Assembly (NCBI GenBank): GCA_045106735.1
Contig: JBGCEZ010000069.1
Span: 6,925-70,924 of the forward strand
Source of the DNA: JBGCEZ01 sp045106735
Lineage (GTDB): Bacteria > Planctomycetota > Phycisphaerae > Phycisphaerales > SM1A02
Direction of reading: 5' to 3'
DNA length: 64,000 bases
Part shown: piece after piece, positions 18,333-27,149 of the stretch
How positions within the stretch are numbered: the first letter of the stretch is position 1
Layout of the letters: every line of letters begins with the position of its first letter
Notes under the pieces: generated by a model
Seen by the model: the letters and a program-made list of their open reading frames with translations, nothing else
The model's database searches: none
Told to the model about the DNA's origin: nothing
Program-made: the position numbers and the translations under genes

Positions 18333-21300
18333 TCACTTCGAGCAGTCGCCAAACGCCGACAAGATCGCCAGCAAGTCGCCGAAGTCCACCGCGCCACTCG
18401 CGTCCAGGTCCGGGCCGCACGGGGCGGGGCACGCGCCCCAGGCGGCCAGGGCGACCAGCAGATCGGCGAAGTCCACGCTGCCGCTTCGGTCGATGTCGCC
18501 AGGGCAGGCGGGGGGCAAGACGCGGACGCCGGTGAACGTTGCGGTGCACAACTCGGTGGGACTGCCGGCGGTGACCACCGGGCCCCAGATCCGGGTGCCG
18601 CCGCCAACGTTGACGGTGGCCGGGCCGAGGTCGGACCAGTCCAGGCCGTCGACGCTCCACGCCGCCCGCATGATGTTGGTTGATTCGCGGCGCAATCGCA
18701 CCCAGACCGGGGCCGTGACGTCCGGGACCGTCGCGACGGTGGCCGTGCCGCCGCCGGAGCCGGCGCGATTGGTGAAGACCACGCCGTCGGTCGGAGACAG
18801 CCCGACAAACGCATTGGACACCGTCGAGCCGCCAAGGTCGCGTCGGAACATCAGCCCGGCGCGGGCCGCCGAGCCCGTGTCGTCGACCGCGTCGATTCGC
18901 GCGATCATTTCGACGCCCGTGCTCAGCGTGAGTTCACGGTGGACAAAGTGAAATCCATCCCCGCCGGCCTGGGGATTGCCGCCGATGCGCAGGCCCGAGC
19001 CGGTGACTTCAAAGCCCGGGCCATTCACCGGATCGACGTCAATGAGCGCCCAACCCGTTTCGGCCACGACGCCCTCGTCGTCGTTGCTCCACGGATCCGG
19101 AAGCGGGTCGTACACGTCGATCTGCACGCGATCGCTGCGCGCTTCAGTGCCATCATCGATCGACAATTCCAGGACGTACGTGCCGGCCGCGCCGTAGGTG
19201 GCCACGGTGGCGGGGTTGGCGGCATCGGCGAACGTCACCGCCGCGGGACCGCTGACAACCGACCACGCGATGGACGGTGCGCCAAAGGGTTGACCATCGT
19301 CCGTCGCCTGGCCGGTGAGGGCGGCGGCGTACGCATCGTTCTGCACGCGCTGGTCGATACCGGCGCTGACCGCGGGTGGGTAGTTCGCGGCCCCGAGACC
19401 GGCGAACCAAGCGGCGATCACTTCCGCTTGCGTCAGCGGGCGGTCGTACAGCACCACGTCGTCGAGGTCGCCGGCGAATCGGCGGGCGTCGGCATTGGGG
19501 CGTCCGAGTCGCAAGCCGGCAGTGAAATCGAAGGCGGTGGCCGGCAGATCGCGGGCGCGGTCCACCCGTCGCCCGTCCACGTACAGGTCGGACCAACCGC
19601 CGGCGTCCCAACTCGCGGCCAGATGGTGCCACCCGCCGTCCGCCAGTGGGTTCCCGTCGTCCAGGACCAGGTCGGTCTCGCCCGCCCCGGCTTCCGCAAA
19701 GAAGCTCGGCGTTCCCGCGCCCGAGAGCGACAGGTGCGCCTCGAGCTGTCCGCCGCCGCCATTGGCGTTGGGGTCGTTCGAGGCGGTGCCGTAGACGAGG
19801 TGCCCGATGGGGGTGAATCGTTGGTCGCTGCGGAACCACAGGCTGATGCCGCCGGCGGCGCTGCCCAGGAAACCGGTGGGCAGTTCTACGTGATCGTCGG
19901 CGCCGTCGAACTGCACCGCGCCGCCGATGCGGCCGTCGGTGGTCCATTGCATCTCGCCGACGAGCGAACCGTCGCGTCCGAATCCGCTGGTGTCGCCGGC
20001 GGTCGTTCCTGCACTTTCGTCCAGCGGATAGCGGGCGACGGGGCCGGTGGGTTGCGGGCCATCGGCGGCGCGCGTGGTGAAGTACGCGAGCTGCACGCCA
20101 CGGCCAAAGCCGACGCGCGTCGGCAATTCGTCGTCGAACAGTCGCCGTACTTCGCCGCCGCGGGATTCTTGGACGACGATGCCGTGGTTGCTGCTGCCGC
20201 TGTACGACGACTCGCCGATGATCGCGCTGAACTCGGCGTCCTCGACCGCAAACATCGGCGTTTCGAGGGGCAGTGTGCCGACGGGATAGACGAGTCCGCC
20301 GAGCAACTCGGTTCGGCCGCCGCCGCGGGTGACGATCGTCCGCGTCGGGCCTTCGGTCTTGAATCCGAGGATCCAGACGTCGGCCCCGTCGTTGATGACC
20401 TTGGTGACCTGGCCTTCGGGATTCAGTTGGCGCAGCCAAGCCCGCGCGCCGCTGGCGAAGTGCCACGGGACGCCGACCGCGTCTTCCACGTGGACGGTCG
20501 CGCCCGGGCCAGCCGACAGCGCTCGGCCGAGGGTGAGGTTGCGCAGGGCAAGCGTGCGTCCGGCGGCGCCCGCATCACCGGGGTGCACGAAAGACCAACC
20601 GGTGGCCGGCGAACGCACGGTGCCGCGCTCGACGATGACCGTGTCCGCGCGGCCGGCGCCGAGGGTGAACATCGCGCCGCCGCCACCGTCGAAGGGGGCG
20701 ACGGGTTCAAGATTCGATTCCCCCAGAACCACGCGTTCCACGTTGCCGCGCAGGATGACCGGCGAACCAAAGGCGTACCGTCCGGACGGCAGGTACACAG
20801 TCCGTGCGCCGGAATCGATCGCCGCTTGAATGCCCGGGGCGTCGTCACCGTCACCAAACGCATCGGTGCCGTCGGCGCCAAAGTCTTCTGCGCTGGCCCA
20901 CGCGGTGGGGGCTTCGTAGTCGAGTTCGGGGAAATCTTCGATGGGGAGGTCGAGCGTGCCGCCGGGCGATCCGAAGAGCGCGTGGCCACGATCACTGGTG
21001 TATTCGCCGGGGACCTGCGGCCCGGTCGCGAAGACGCCGTCTTCGGCCACGGCCGCGGCGTATCCGTCGGTGATGAGGTTCCGCACAAAGAGTGCGCCTT
21101 CGTTCTCGATGGCTGCCCGCGACGGATCGCCACCGCCGAGCTGGCTGTCGATCAAGGTCACCATGCCCCACCGAAAATTGTTGGGCGTCGCTTTGCGATG
21201 CACGATCGCGGGGACCAGGTTGTCACTCGTCAGCCGGCGGATTGTCAGAATGTTCCATACGTTGAGGATGCCGGCTTCGCGCTGGTTGCGCAGGTCAATG

Positions 21301-22106
21301 TCTTCGAACGTCATCGAGTATTCGGTGCCGGCCATGCGGATGCCGACGTCGAAGCCATCGACCGTGACCCGACGAATCATGCCCGGGCCTTTGTCGCTGC
21401 CGGTCATGTCAAGTCCGGTGAACCCGTCGCTATTGGCCGCGCGAATGATGACATCGCGCATGGAACCTTGGTTGTTGCAATGAAACTTGACGCCGATCGC
21501 GCCAGGGTTGAATTCGCCGGCGCTGATGGTGAGGTTGTACAAACCGGTGCGAAACTGATTCGCGCTGAATCCGTCCGCGAGACGGGTCGACAGGACGACG
21601 CGCGGATTCTTCGGATCACCGAATCCGGGACTGGCGTCGGACAGGCGGATGATCGTGCCGTCGCGCGATTGTCCTTGCAGAACGACGCGTGACTCGGTGA
21701 ACGCGATCGTGTCGGAGATGACGTAGATGCCATCGGGCAGGTACAGCGGCTTGGCGCTGGAGCCGGCGGGCCGCGGGGCGCCGAAGAAGGCATTGAACGC
21801 CGCGGTGTTGTCCGTGACCCCGTCGCCCACGATCCCGAAGTCCGCGGCGTGGACGTACCGCGCATCGTCCGGAAACACGACGGGGGGCGAGGTGGGGCCG
21901 GCGGTGGACGAGGCCATCGACGAGGCGATGGACGCGGTTGCCGCGACCGTCGATGCCGCGGCGCTTGATGCCGCGGCGGCCAGGGTCGACGAGCCCACGG
22001 CGGCGGCTGGGCCCGGCATCATCGCCACCGCAGACCCCGCGGCGAGGGCGATGGAGGTGAACCGGGGCGCGAATCGGATGGCGAATGACTGGCTGGCGCT
22101 GGGCAT
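18333..22106 (-). CDS. Giant secreted protein: pectate-lyase-fold repeats, LamG, PKD-like and dockerin-like domains
   Basis: A 1257-residue exported protein. Signal peptide 1-36; an Ala/Ser-rich spacer to about 75; a first right-handed beta-helix of Pectate_lyase_3 type (DFGIVGDGVTDNTAAFNAFF) and a second starting EDFGADGTDAFGDGDDAPGIQAAID (about 420). A LamG-type lectin-like domain follows (ARYPLDESAG...WHHLAASWDAGGWSDLYVDGRRV, about 700-900), then a PKD-like immunoglobulin fold, a second jelly-roll-like domain (FVHRELTLSTGVEMIARIDAVDD), and a dockerin-like tail with two DxDxSGxVDFxDLLxxLxAxGxC units. ATG 22106 has GGAGG 7 nt upstream. A polysaccharide-binding or degrading surface protein is likely; catalytic residues cannot be verified by eye. 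Confidence 0.88.
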   Translation of the reverse strand: MPSASQSFAIRFAPRFTSIALAAGSAVAMMPGPAAAVGSSTLAAAASSAAASTVAATASIASSMASSTAGPTSPPVVFPDDARYVHAADFGIVGDGVTDNTAAFNAFFGAPRPAGSSAKPLYLPDGIYVISDTIAFTESRVVLQGQSRDGTIIRLSDASPGFGDPKNPRVVLSTRLADGFSANQFRTGLYNLTISAGEFNPGAIGVKFHCNNQGSMRDVIIRAANSDGFTGLDMTGSDKGPGMIRRVTVDGFDVGIRMAGTEYSMTFEDIDLRNQREAGILNVWNILTIRRLTSDNLVPAIVHRKATPNNFRWGMVTLIDSQLGGGDPSRAAIENEGALFVRNLITDGYAAAVAEDGVFATGPQVPGEYTSDRGHALFGSPGGTLDLPIEDFPELDYEAPTAWASAEDFGADGTDAFGDGDDAPGIQAAIDSGARTVYLPSGRYAFGSPVILRGNVERVVLGESNLEPVAPFDGGGGAMFTLGAGRADTVIVERGTVRSPATGWSFVHPGDAGAAGRTLALRNLTLGRALSAGPGATVHVEDAVGVPWHFASGARAWLRQLNPEGQVTKVINDGADVWILGFKTEGPTRTIVTRGGGRTELLGGLVYPVGTLPLETPMFAVEDAEFSAIIGESSYSGSSNHGIVVQESRGGEVRRLFDDELPTRVGFGRGVQLAYFTTRAADGPQPTGPVARYPLDESAGTTAGDTSGFGRDGSLVGEMQWTTDGRIGGAVQFDGADDHVELPTGFLGSAAGGISLWFRSDQRFTPIGHLVYGTASNDPNANGGGGQLEAHLSLSGAGTPSFFAEAGAGETDLVLDDGNPLADGGWHHLAASWDAGGWSDLYVDGRRVDRARDLPATAFDFTAGLRLGRPNADARRFAGDLDDVVLYDRPLTQAEVIAAWFAGLGAANYPPAVSAGIDQRVQNDAYAAALTGQATDDGQPFGAPSIAWSVVSGPAAVTFADAANPATVATYGAAGTYVLELSIDDGTEARSDRVQIDVYDPLPDPWSNDDEGVVAETGWALIDVDPVNGPGFEVTGSGLRIGGNPQAGGDGFHFVHRELTLSTGVEMIARIDAVDDTGSAARAGLMFRRDLGGSTVSNAFVGLSPTDGVVFTNRAGSGGGTATVATVPDVTAPVWVRLRRESTNIMRAAWSVDGLDWSDLGPATVNVGGGTRIWGPVVTAGSPTELCTATFTGVRVLPPACPGDIDRSGSVDFADLLVALAAWGACPAPCGPDLDASGAVDFGDLLAILSAFGDCSK

Positions 22107-22265
22107 GACGAATCCTCCACGGTCCCCGGCGGAGTGTGATTCGTTCAGTCATGGCCCATGGACGCAGCGACGCAAGCGGAAGCTTCGAGTTCGGGGCGTC
22201 GCGTGGTCCGCGACGCAGGTTTGGGCTCGGGCGTCAGCGTGCCGAACGCGAGCATCGGATCACCC

Positions 22266-22592
22266 TCAGGCCGGCTTGAGGTCGTCGCGCTTCGGCCGAA
22301 ACACGTCCAGCATTCGCGTGGCCGTGATCGCCTTGCCGCCGTGCGGCACGCCGCCGGGGATCGGGACGATGTCGTTCACGCCGAGGGTGCGGGTTTCGCC
22401 GTCCACCGTCAGCTCGAACTCGCCCTCCAGAATCGTGGCCACCTGCTCGTGCGGGTGATCGTGGGTCGGCAATTCCGCCCCGGCATCGATCGTCCAGAAC
22501 ACAAGGGTGCAATCTTCCCCGTGGACCACGCGGCCGTGGAATCCGGCGACGGGATTGATGGAACCGAGGGAGTCGATGGGATGGACGTGCAT
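22266..22592 (-). CDS. Small cupin-domain protein
   Basis: A 108-residue single-domain cupin. The metal site motif GAELPTHDHPHEQVATILEGEFELTVDGE (His-x-His-x3-Glu) and the second motif PIPGGVPHGGKA (His) are present, so a divalent metal is probably bound. Standalone cupins of this size are sensors, isomerases or dioxygenases; no specific activity can be assigned. It is the last gene of a minus-strand series beginning with the SDR at 26718, separated from the FAD oxidoreductase by 240 bp containing a 10-bp repeat array, so it may have its own promoter. Confidence 0.85.
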   Translation of the reverse strand: MHVHPIDSLGSINPVAGFHGRVVHGEDCTLVFWTIDAGAELPTHDHPHEQVATILEGEFELTVDGETRTLGVNDIVPIPGGVPHGGKAITATRMLDVFRPKRDDLKPA

Positions 22593-22640
22593 GGCGGGCT
22601 CGATATCGGGGGAGGAAAATGCAGGCGACGTGGGAGGGCG

Positions 22641-22720
22641 CAGGGAAGTGCAGGGAAGTGCAGAGAAGTAGAGGGAAGTAGAGGGAAGTAGGAGGAAGCA
22701 ACGGGAAGCAGAGGCAAGTG
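22641..22720. repeat. 10-bp tandem repeat, eight copies
   Basis: Eight consecutive decamers, first cagggaagtg twice, then cagagaagta, gagggaagta (twice), ggaggaagca, acgggaagca and gaggcaagtg. The plus strand is purine-rich throughout. It lies upstream of the cupin start (22592) and downstream of the FAD oxidoreductase stop. On the minus strand each unit contains CTTCC. Helical-turn periodicity as in the 11-bp arrays. Confidence 0.9.
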
Positions 22721-22835
22721 TGGAGGGCAGCGGGCGGCACGGAGAGGGCAGCGAGCGAGCGCGTTGTGACGGCGGTGCAGGGAGAGGCGGTGCATCGCGG
22801 GAATCCGCGAACGACGAGCGCGCGGATGCGTCACA

Positions 22836-24227
22836 TCAACTCGGAGCGGGAACGTAACGATCCTGCCGAGTCGCGGTGGGGACGCCAGCCTCGTCGTCGG
22901 CGGCGATGATCGCTTCGGCGCAGCGTCGGCCGGCAACCATCGCTCCATTGATGGAAGCATTCTCCATCCAGTCGCCGCAGCGCCAAACGCCGGGCTCCAC
23001 CGCGTAGCGCGAGGCATCGTCGGCGGGGTTTGGATCGCGAATGACCGGCAATGCATGTTCGATGCGGTCGGTGCGCAGATGGCGCCAACCGCGAACATCG
23101 TCCCCGAACCAATTGGTCATCTGGGCCCGGACCGCCGACTCGAGTTCGTCGTGCGGAACGGCGGGCCATCCGACAATGGTGCAGCACACCAGGGCGGCGC
23201 CGGCTGGCGCGTACGACGGTGCAACGTTCGAGTGCACGGTGATGTGGTGGACGGGGCCGTCGCCGGGTGTGGCGCCGAGTTGCAAGATCGGATCGTCGAA
23301 AGGGGCGGTGTCGGCGGCGAACCACACGGCGACGGTGCTGCGCCAGTCGGTCGGGCGGAGCCGGGCGTGCACGCGCGCCGCGCGTGAAGGATCCGTTGCA
23401 ATGACGGTATGGCGCGGACGCAAGCGAACGTTTCCGGCGAGCTGCACGCCTGTTTCGTCGGCCGTTTCCACGGGGCAGTGCAGATGCAAGACATCATCCG
23501 GCAGGCCGCGGGCGATCTGCTCGGGAATCGCTTGCATGCCGCCGGCCGGCAGCGCAGCGCGGCCCTGGGCGAACATCGAAAAGACGAAGGCGAACATCGT
23601 CGCCGGCGTCTGAAGTTCGCGTTCCAAGAAGATGCCGCCAAAGAACGGGACAAAGAAACGTTCGATGGATCGAGCGCTGAAGCCGGCGGAGTCCAAGAAT
23701 TCGCGGGTGCTGCGAATCTCGGTGCCGGCTGACGGATTGCTCATGCCCTGCAGTTGGCGGCGCAGGGTGGCGACGCGCAGCATGTCGCCAAAGCCGAGTA
23801 GCGGGGTCGCGAGCGACTTGATCCCGTCGATGGGATGCCGCCACGGATCGGCCAGGCGGTGCAGCCGATCGTCGAGACGCACGTCGGCGCCCGAGAAAAA
23901 TGGCTGCAGTTCGAGGTCGCCGTAGTCGAGGACCGAGCGGGCCTCGGGGTACGCGGTCAGAAAGACCTGGAAGCCGCGGTCGAGCTGGAAGCCGTCGACG
24001 AGATCGGTGGCCACGCGGCCGCCCACGCGGTCGGATGCTTCGAGCAATCGGACGCGCCGACCCGCGGCCGCGAGCCATCGGGCGCAGCACAGTCCGGCGA
24101 GTCCTGCGCCGACGATGACCACGTCAAGGTCGTCGGCGTGCGGATCGGCGACCAGCGCGGCGGTCGGGTCCGCGGGGGTCGAGGTCGGTGCGGGTTTCGG
24201 TGCAGGGGTTGGGGCGGGGGCAGACAT
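22836..24227 (-). CDS. FAD-dependent amine-oxidase-type oxidoreductase
   Basis: A 463-residue flavoprotein. The Rossmann dinucleotide motif VVIVGAGLAGLCCARWLAAAG and the ARG-type continuation LLEASDRVGGRVATD are near residues 35-75 after a Pro-rich leader. LPAGGMQAIPEQIARGL is the central NAD_binding_8/amine-oxidase region, and the C-terminal GDWMENASINGAMVAGRRCAEAI is the second FAD contact. It belongs to the protoporphyrinogen-oxidase/phytoene-dehydrogenase-like amine oxidoreductase family; many bacterial members are of unknown substrate. Upstream on the same strand are the M48-like and SDR genes, which may form one transcription unit. Confidence 0.87.
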   Translation of the reverse strand: MSAPAPTPAPKPAPTSTPADPTAALVADPHADDLDVVIVGAGLAGLCCARWLAAAGRRVRLLEASDRVGGRVATDLVDGFQLDRGFQVFLTAYPEARSVLDYGDLELQPFFSGADVRLDDRLHRLADPWRHPIDGIKSLATPLLGFGDMLRVATLRRQLQGMSNPSAGTEIRSTREFLDSAGFSARSIERFFVPFFGGIFLERELQTPATMFAFVFSMFAQGRAALPAGGMQAIPEQIARGLPDDVLHLHCPVETADETGVQLAGNVRLRPRHTVIATDPSRAARVHARLRPTDWRSTVAVWFAADTAPFDDPILQLGATPGDGPVHHITVHSNVAPSYAPAGAALVCCTIVGWPAVPHDELESAVRAQMTNWFGDDVRGWRHLRTDRIEHALPVIRDPNPADDASRYAVEPGVWRCGDWMENASINGAMVAGRRCAEAIIAADDEAGVPTATRQDRYVPAPS

Positions 24228-24285
24228 GCGGGCATGGTAGAGCCCGCCCGTGTGGCTGTGCTGGGGACGCGCGGCCCCGCGAGGT

Positions 24286-24408
24286 TCACCCCCAGCCGGG
24301 CGGCTGCCAGGTCGTGTGCGGCCGGCCGGCTTGGCAGTGCAGGCTGCGGGAGATGAGGTTGAGGGTCATTGCGCCCATGGCAAACAGCATGCGTGGCATG
24401 AGGGACAT
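24286..24408 (-). CDS. Possible 40-residue small membrane peptide
   Basis: An ATG overlapping the last base of the preceding stop codon (TGATG) opens a 40-codon frame starting MSLMPRMLFAMGAMTLNLISR, with one short hydrophobic stretch, and ending at TGA 24286. The coupling position is suggestive, but the composition is uninformative and no homologue is recognised. It may be chance. Confidence 0.25.
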   Translation of the reverse strand: MSLMPRMLFAMGAMTLNLISRSLHCQAGRPHTTWQPPGWG

Positions 24409-25931
24409 CAGGCATCGTCTCCGGCGGAAGGAGCGGGGTTGGTGGCGGTGGGGGTCGTGGCTGCAGCGGTGGGGATCGCGCGGGGCCGGGCAGGCGGCGC
24501 GGCCGCGTCACCGGCGGCCCGGCGAAGGGCGCGGCGTCGATCGTCCATCGGCGGGATCGGATGGAAGACGGCGGCGACGAGCGGCGGGAGCGAATCGTCC
24601 GGGCGATTGCGTTCGGCGATCGCTTCCAGGGCGGTGGCGGCGGCGGCCGCGGCCAGCACGGAATCGGGGCCGACGAGCATCGCGCGGTCCGCGGCGAGGA
24701 TCTGCCGGCGTCCGAGGGCCGGCCAGACGAACAGTCCGAGCCAGCTCCACGTGCTCATGATGGCGGCGGTGATGACGACGATGGACGCCGGGCCCACGCC
24801 GCGTTCGCCAAGCAGGGCCGCGGCGGCCAGGTCGGCAAGCACCAGGCCCGCCCCAATCCAGACGAGGCTGGCCAGCAGGCCCAGGAATCGGTCGCCGCGA
24901 TCGCGGTGGGCAAGCTCGCGGACGACGAGGCGGGCGGCGGTGGCGGCGGGCAGCCCGGCGAGGCTGGTGGCCAGCCAAAGGCGAGCGTTGCCGCCGAGCC
25001 CTTGCCAGCCTCCGGCGAGGGCCTGTTCACCGTGGTCAAACCAACGCAGGGCGGGGGGGGCATGGCCGAGGGCGCGGAGTTCGGCGGCCAGTTCAGCGTG
25101 CCACGATTCGTCGGCCACGTCGGCGGGATCGATGGCCCGGCCTGGGGCGGGGCCGATCAGTGTGGCCACGACGGCCACGGCGGCGAATGCGAGCAGCGAC
25201 CATGCAAGCCGGCTGTCCGGTGCGGTGCTCTCGAGCGTGCCGAGCAGCAGCCCGGCGAACGTGACGGCGAGGATCCAGCGGCTGGCGACCGGGAGGGTTT
25301 CCCTGGCGACAGCGCCGATCGCGGTGCGTTCGTGGGACGCTGCTGGGGCGGGAATCGCGTCGATGCCGGCGTCCGCGTCGGCGTCCGTGACGGTCCCGGC
25401 GACGGTGACGGTGTCGGTGTCGGTGCGGGTTTCGGCGAGGGCCTCGGCCTCAATGGCGACATCGACTTCACCATCGGTCTCGGTCTCGGTCTCGGTTTCG
25501 GTCTCGGTTTCGGTTTCGGTTTCGGTTCGGCCGTGCGCGGCTGCATCCGCAGCATGTGAGTCCGCCCGCTCGCTCGCCTGTGCGCCCGTCCGTTCGCCGG
25601 TGGGCACGCCCCCCGGCCGCAACACACCGGCCGCGGCATCCACGCGTCGAGCGATCAGGTCGACGGGGAACTGCAGTCCGGTGACGGCAAGGGCCAAGAG
25701 CAGGGCCGCGAAACCGCCGGCCCAGCCGCCCCAGTGGCCGATCGACTGGTCCAACCACGCGGGGAAGCAGCCGATCAGCAGTCCCCAGTGCAGGACGAGC
25801 ACCAGGCCGATGCCGGTGATGCCGAGCCACAATCGCCGGCGTTGGTACGCCCGCGTCCCGAGGAGTTGGGTTGAGCCGGCGTCGGGTGGCGTGCGGTCGT
25901 CGGCGTCGGGTACATCGGCGGAGTGCGACAT
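24408..25931 (-). CDS. M48-like membrane pseudopeptidase with Thr-Glu repeat linker
   Basis: A 507-residue membrane protein. Two N-terminal helices, a long low-complexity cytoplasmic or periplasmic region (about 105-200) with alternating Thr-Glu encoded by hexanucleotide repeats at 25475-25528, further helices, then an M48 peptidase-like domain. The zinc motif HExxH is replaced by RELAH (Arg338, His342 retained), and the distal ExxAD ligand segment reads ILAADRAM, with Ile411 where Glu is expected. FHPIPPMDDRR matches the M48 C-terminal motif. It is therefore probably not a metallopeptidase. It starts 8 bp after the SDR stop, so the two are co-transcribed. Confidence 0.72.
   Translation of the reverse strand: MSHSADVPDADDRTPPDAGSTQLLGTRAYQRRRLWLGITGIGLVLVLHWGLLIGCFPAWLDQSIGHWGGWAGGFAALLLALAVTGLQFPVDLIARRVDAAAGVLRPGGVPTGERTGAQASERADSHAADAAAHGRTETETETETETETETETDGEVDVAIEAEALAETRTDTDTVTVAGTVTDADADAGIDAIPAPAASHERTAIGAVARETLPVASRWILAVTFAGLLLGTLESTAPDSRLAWSLLAFAAVAVVATLIGPAPGRAIDPADVADESWHAELAAELRALGHAPPALRWFDHGEQALAGGWQGLGGNARLWLATSLAGLPAATAARLVVRELAHRDRGDRFLGLLASLVWIGAGLVLADLAAAALLGERGVGPASIVVITAAIMSTWSWLGLFVWPALGRRQILAADRAMLVGPDSVLAAAAAATALEAIAERNRPDDSLPPLVAAVFHPIPPMDDRRRALRRAAGDAAAPPARPRAIPTAAATTPTATNPAPSAGDDA
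25475..25528. repeat. Hexanucleotide tandem repeat inside the M48-like gene
   Basis: Nine copies of cggtct/cggttt on the plus strand, read on the minus strand as alternating Thr and Glu codons. Period 6 preserves frame, so copy-number change would alter linker length without disrupting the protein. Confidence 0.9.
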
Positions 25932-25938
25932 GGTGGAC

Positions 25939-26718
25939 TCAGCCCGCCCGGCCGCGCAGGCGGCCCAGGCCGCCGTCGACGCAAATGACTTCGCCGCTCA
26001 TCCAGGCGTTCGCCGGGTCCAGGAGGGTCAGGGCCATGGGGGCGAGGTCGGCCGGTTCGCCGACGCGCTGCAGCGGGTGCATGCTGCGGCTGGCCTCGAG
26101 GGCTCGCTCGTTGGAGTGGATCTTCTCGGTGAGGCCGGTCTTCACCAGGCCGGGGGCGATCGCGTTGAATCGCAGCCCGCGAGCGGCATACGTCGCGGCG
26201 GCCGAACGGGTCAAGGCAGCCACGCCGCCCTTGGCCGCCGCAATCGCCTCATGGTTCGGAATCCCCGCCTCGGCCGCCGCCGTGGAGAACAGCAGCACAC
26301 TGCCGCCGTCCTTCATATGCCGCCCCGCGGCCGCCACAACGCTGAAGGCGGTCACCAGGTTGGTGGTGAGTGTGGCCTGGAGTTCCTCGGCTGTGGTCAG
26401 GTGGGCGGGCTTCAGCAGAACCGAGCCGGCCCCGTTCACGACGCCGGCCAGCCGGTGGCCCTCCTCGATCAGCCGCTTCATCAGTTCGCTGACCGCGGCA
26501 AAGTCGCTGGCGTCCAGGGCCGCGTGGTCGTCCGCTCCCAGTTCGCTGGCCGCGGCCGCGGCCCGGTCAGCGTCCCGGCTGGTGACGACCAGCGAGCCGC
26601 CGCGGGCGACGATGCCGGTGGCGATGGCCCGGCTGATGCCGGCGGCCCCGCCGATGACGAGAAACGTGCCGTCCGAGAATGTGAGGCTCGACGGACCGGA
26701 GGAAGTGGGTTCAGTCAT
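25939..26718 (-). CDS. Short-chain dehydrogenase/reductase-fold protein with atypical active site
   Basis: A 259-residue SDR. The cofactor loop reads VIGGAAGISRAIA (residues 21-33) in place of TGxxxGIG, VVNGAGS replaces NNAG, Ser145 is present in LLFSTAAAEAG, and the C-terminal PGLVKTGLT and SGEVICVDGGLGRLRG are standard. The catalytic YxxxK is IAAAK here (Ile159, Lys163), so the proton-donating Tyr is missing. This NHEAIAAAKGGV pattern occurs in a divergent SDR branch, so the protein is probably still functional in some role. It begins the minus-strand run toward the M48-like and FAD genes. Confidence 0.85.
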   Translation of the reverse strand: MTEPTSSGPSSLTFSDGTFLVIGGAAGISRAIATGIVARGGSLVVTSRDADRAAAAASELGADDHAALDASDFAAVSELMKRLIEEGHRLAGVVNGAGSVLLKPAHLTTAEELQATLTTNLVTAFSVVAAAGRHMKDGGSVLLFSTAAAEAGIPNHEAIAAAKGGVAALTRSAAATYAARGLRFNAIAPGLVKTGLTEKIHSNERALEASRSMHPLQRVGEPADLAPMALTLLDPANAWMSGEVICVDGGLGRLRGRAG

Positions 26719-27149
26719 GGGCGATGGTAGGAGCGTGCGAGGCCTGGAGATTGCCTGGCCCGCCGCCGTTCGCCGCGCATGATCGTGACGGTCGCATATC
26801 CCGGTTTGCGGCTTGGAAACGGTCCTCGCGTCCGCAATCGCGCCCGAACCAGTGGCGGCGTATCCCGCCGAGAGGCGTCATTCGCCACGCCCGAGGATCG
26901 TCCGTGGGTTGGTCCTGGGAAACGCGTTTCCCTTTTCGCACACCTGGGTGACGGGTCGTTCCCGTGCGGTCCGCGTCCCGCGTCCCGTCCCGTCCCGTCC
27001 CGCCGCGTCCCGCCCCATTCCGCCCCGCCCGGCCCCGTCCTGCCGCAGCCTCTGTGTTCGCCGGGGGCGTCCCAACCGCCTCGCCCGTCTCCCGCCTCCG
27101 TCCTCCGCCTTTCGGCGGGCCATTCGCCCTCTCTTCTCCGAGTCCATCC
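26719..27149. other. 430-bp divergent spacer with cgtcc pentamer tract
   Basis: It lies between the divergent SDR gene and the repeat-domain dockerin protein. Positions about 26974-27044 are a run of cgtcc/cgccc pentamers, strongly C-rich on the plus strand. The promoters of both genes should be here, but no convincing boxes are visible. No gene is supported. Confidence 0.5.

Noticed and set aside
18939..21692. A 917-codon plus-strand frame
   Set aside because: It is the antisense shadow of the giant lyase-fold/LamG gene, whose domains are clear on the minus strand.
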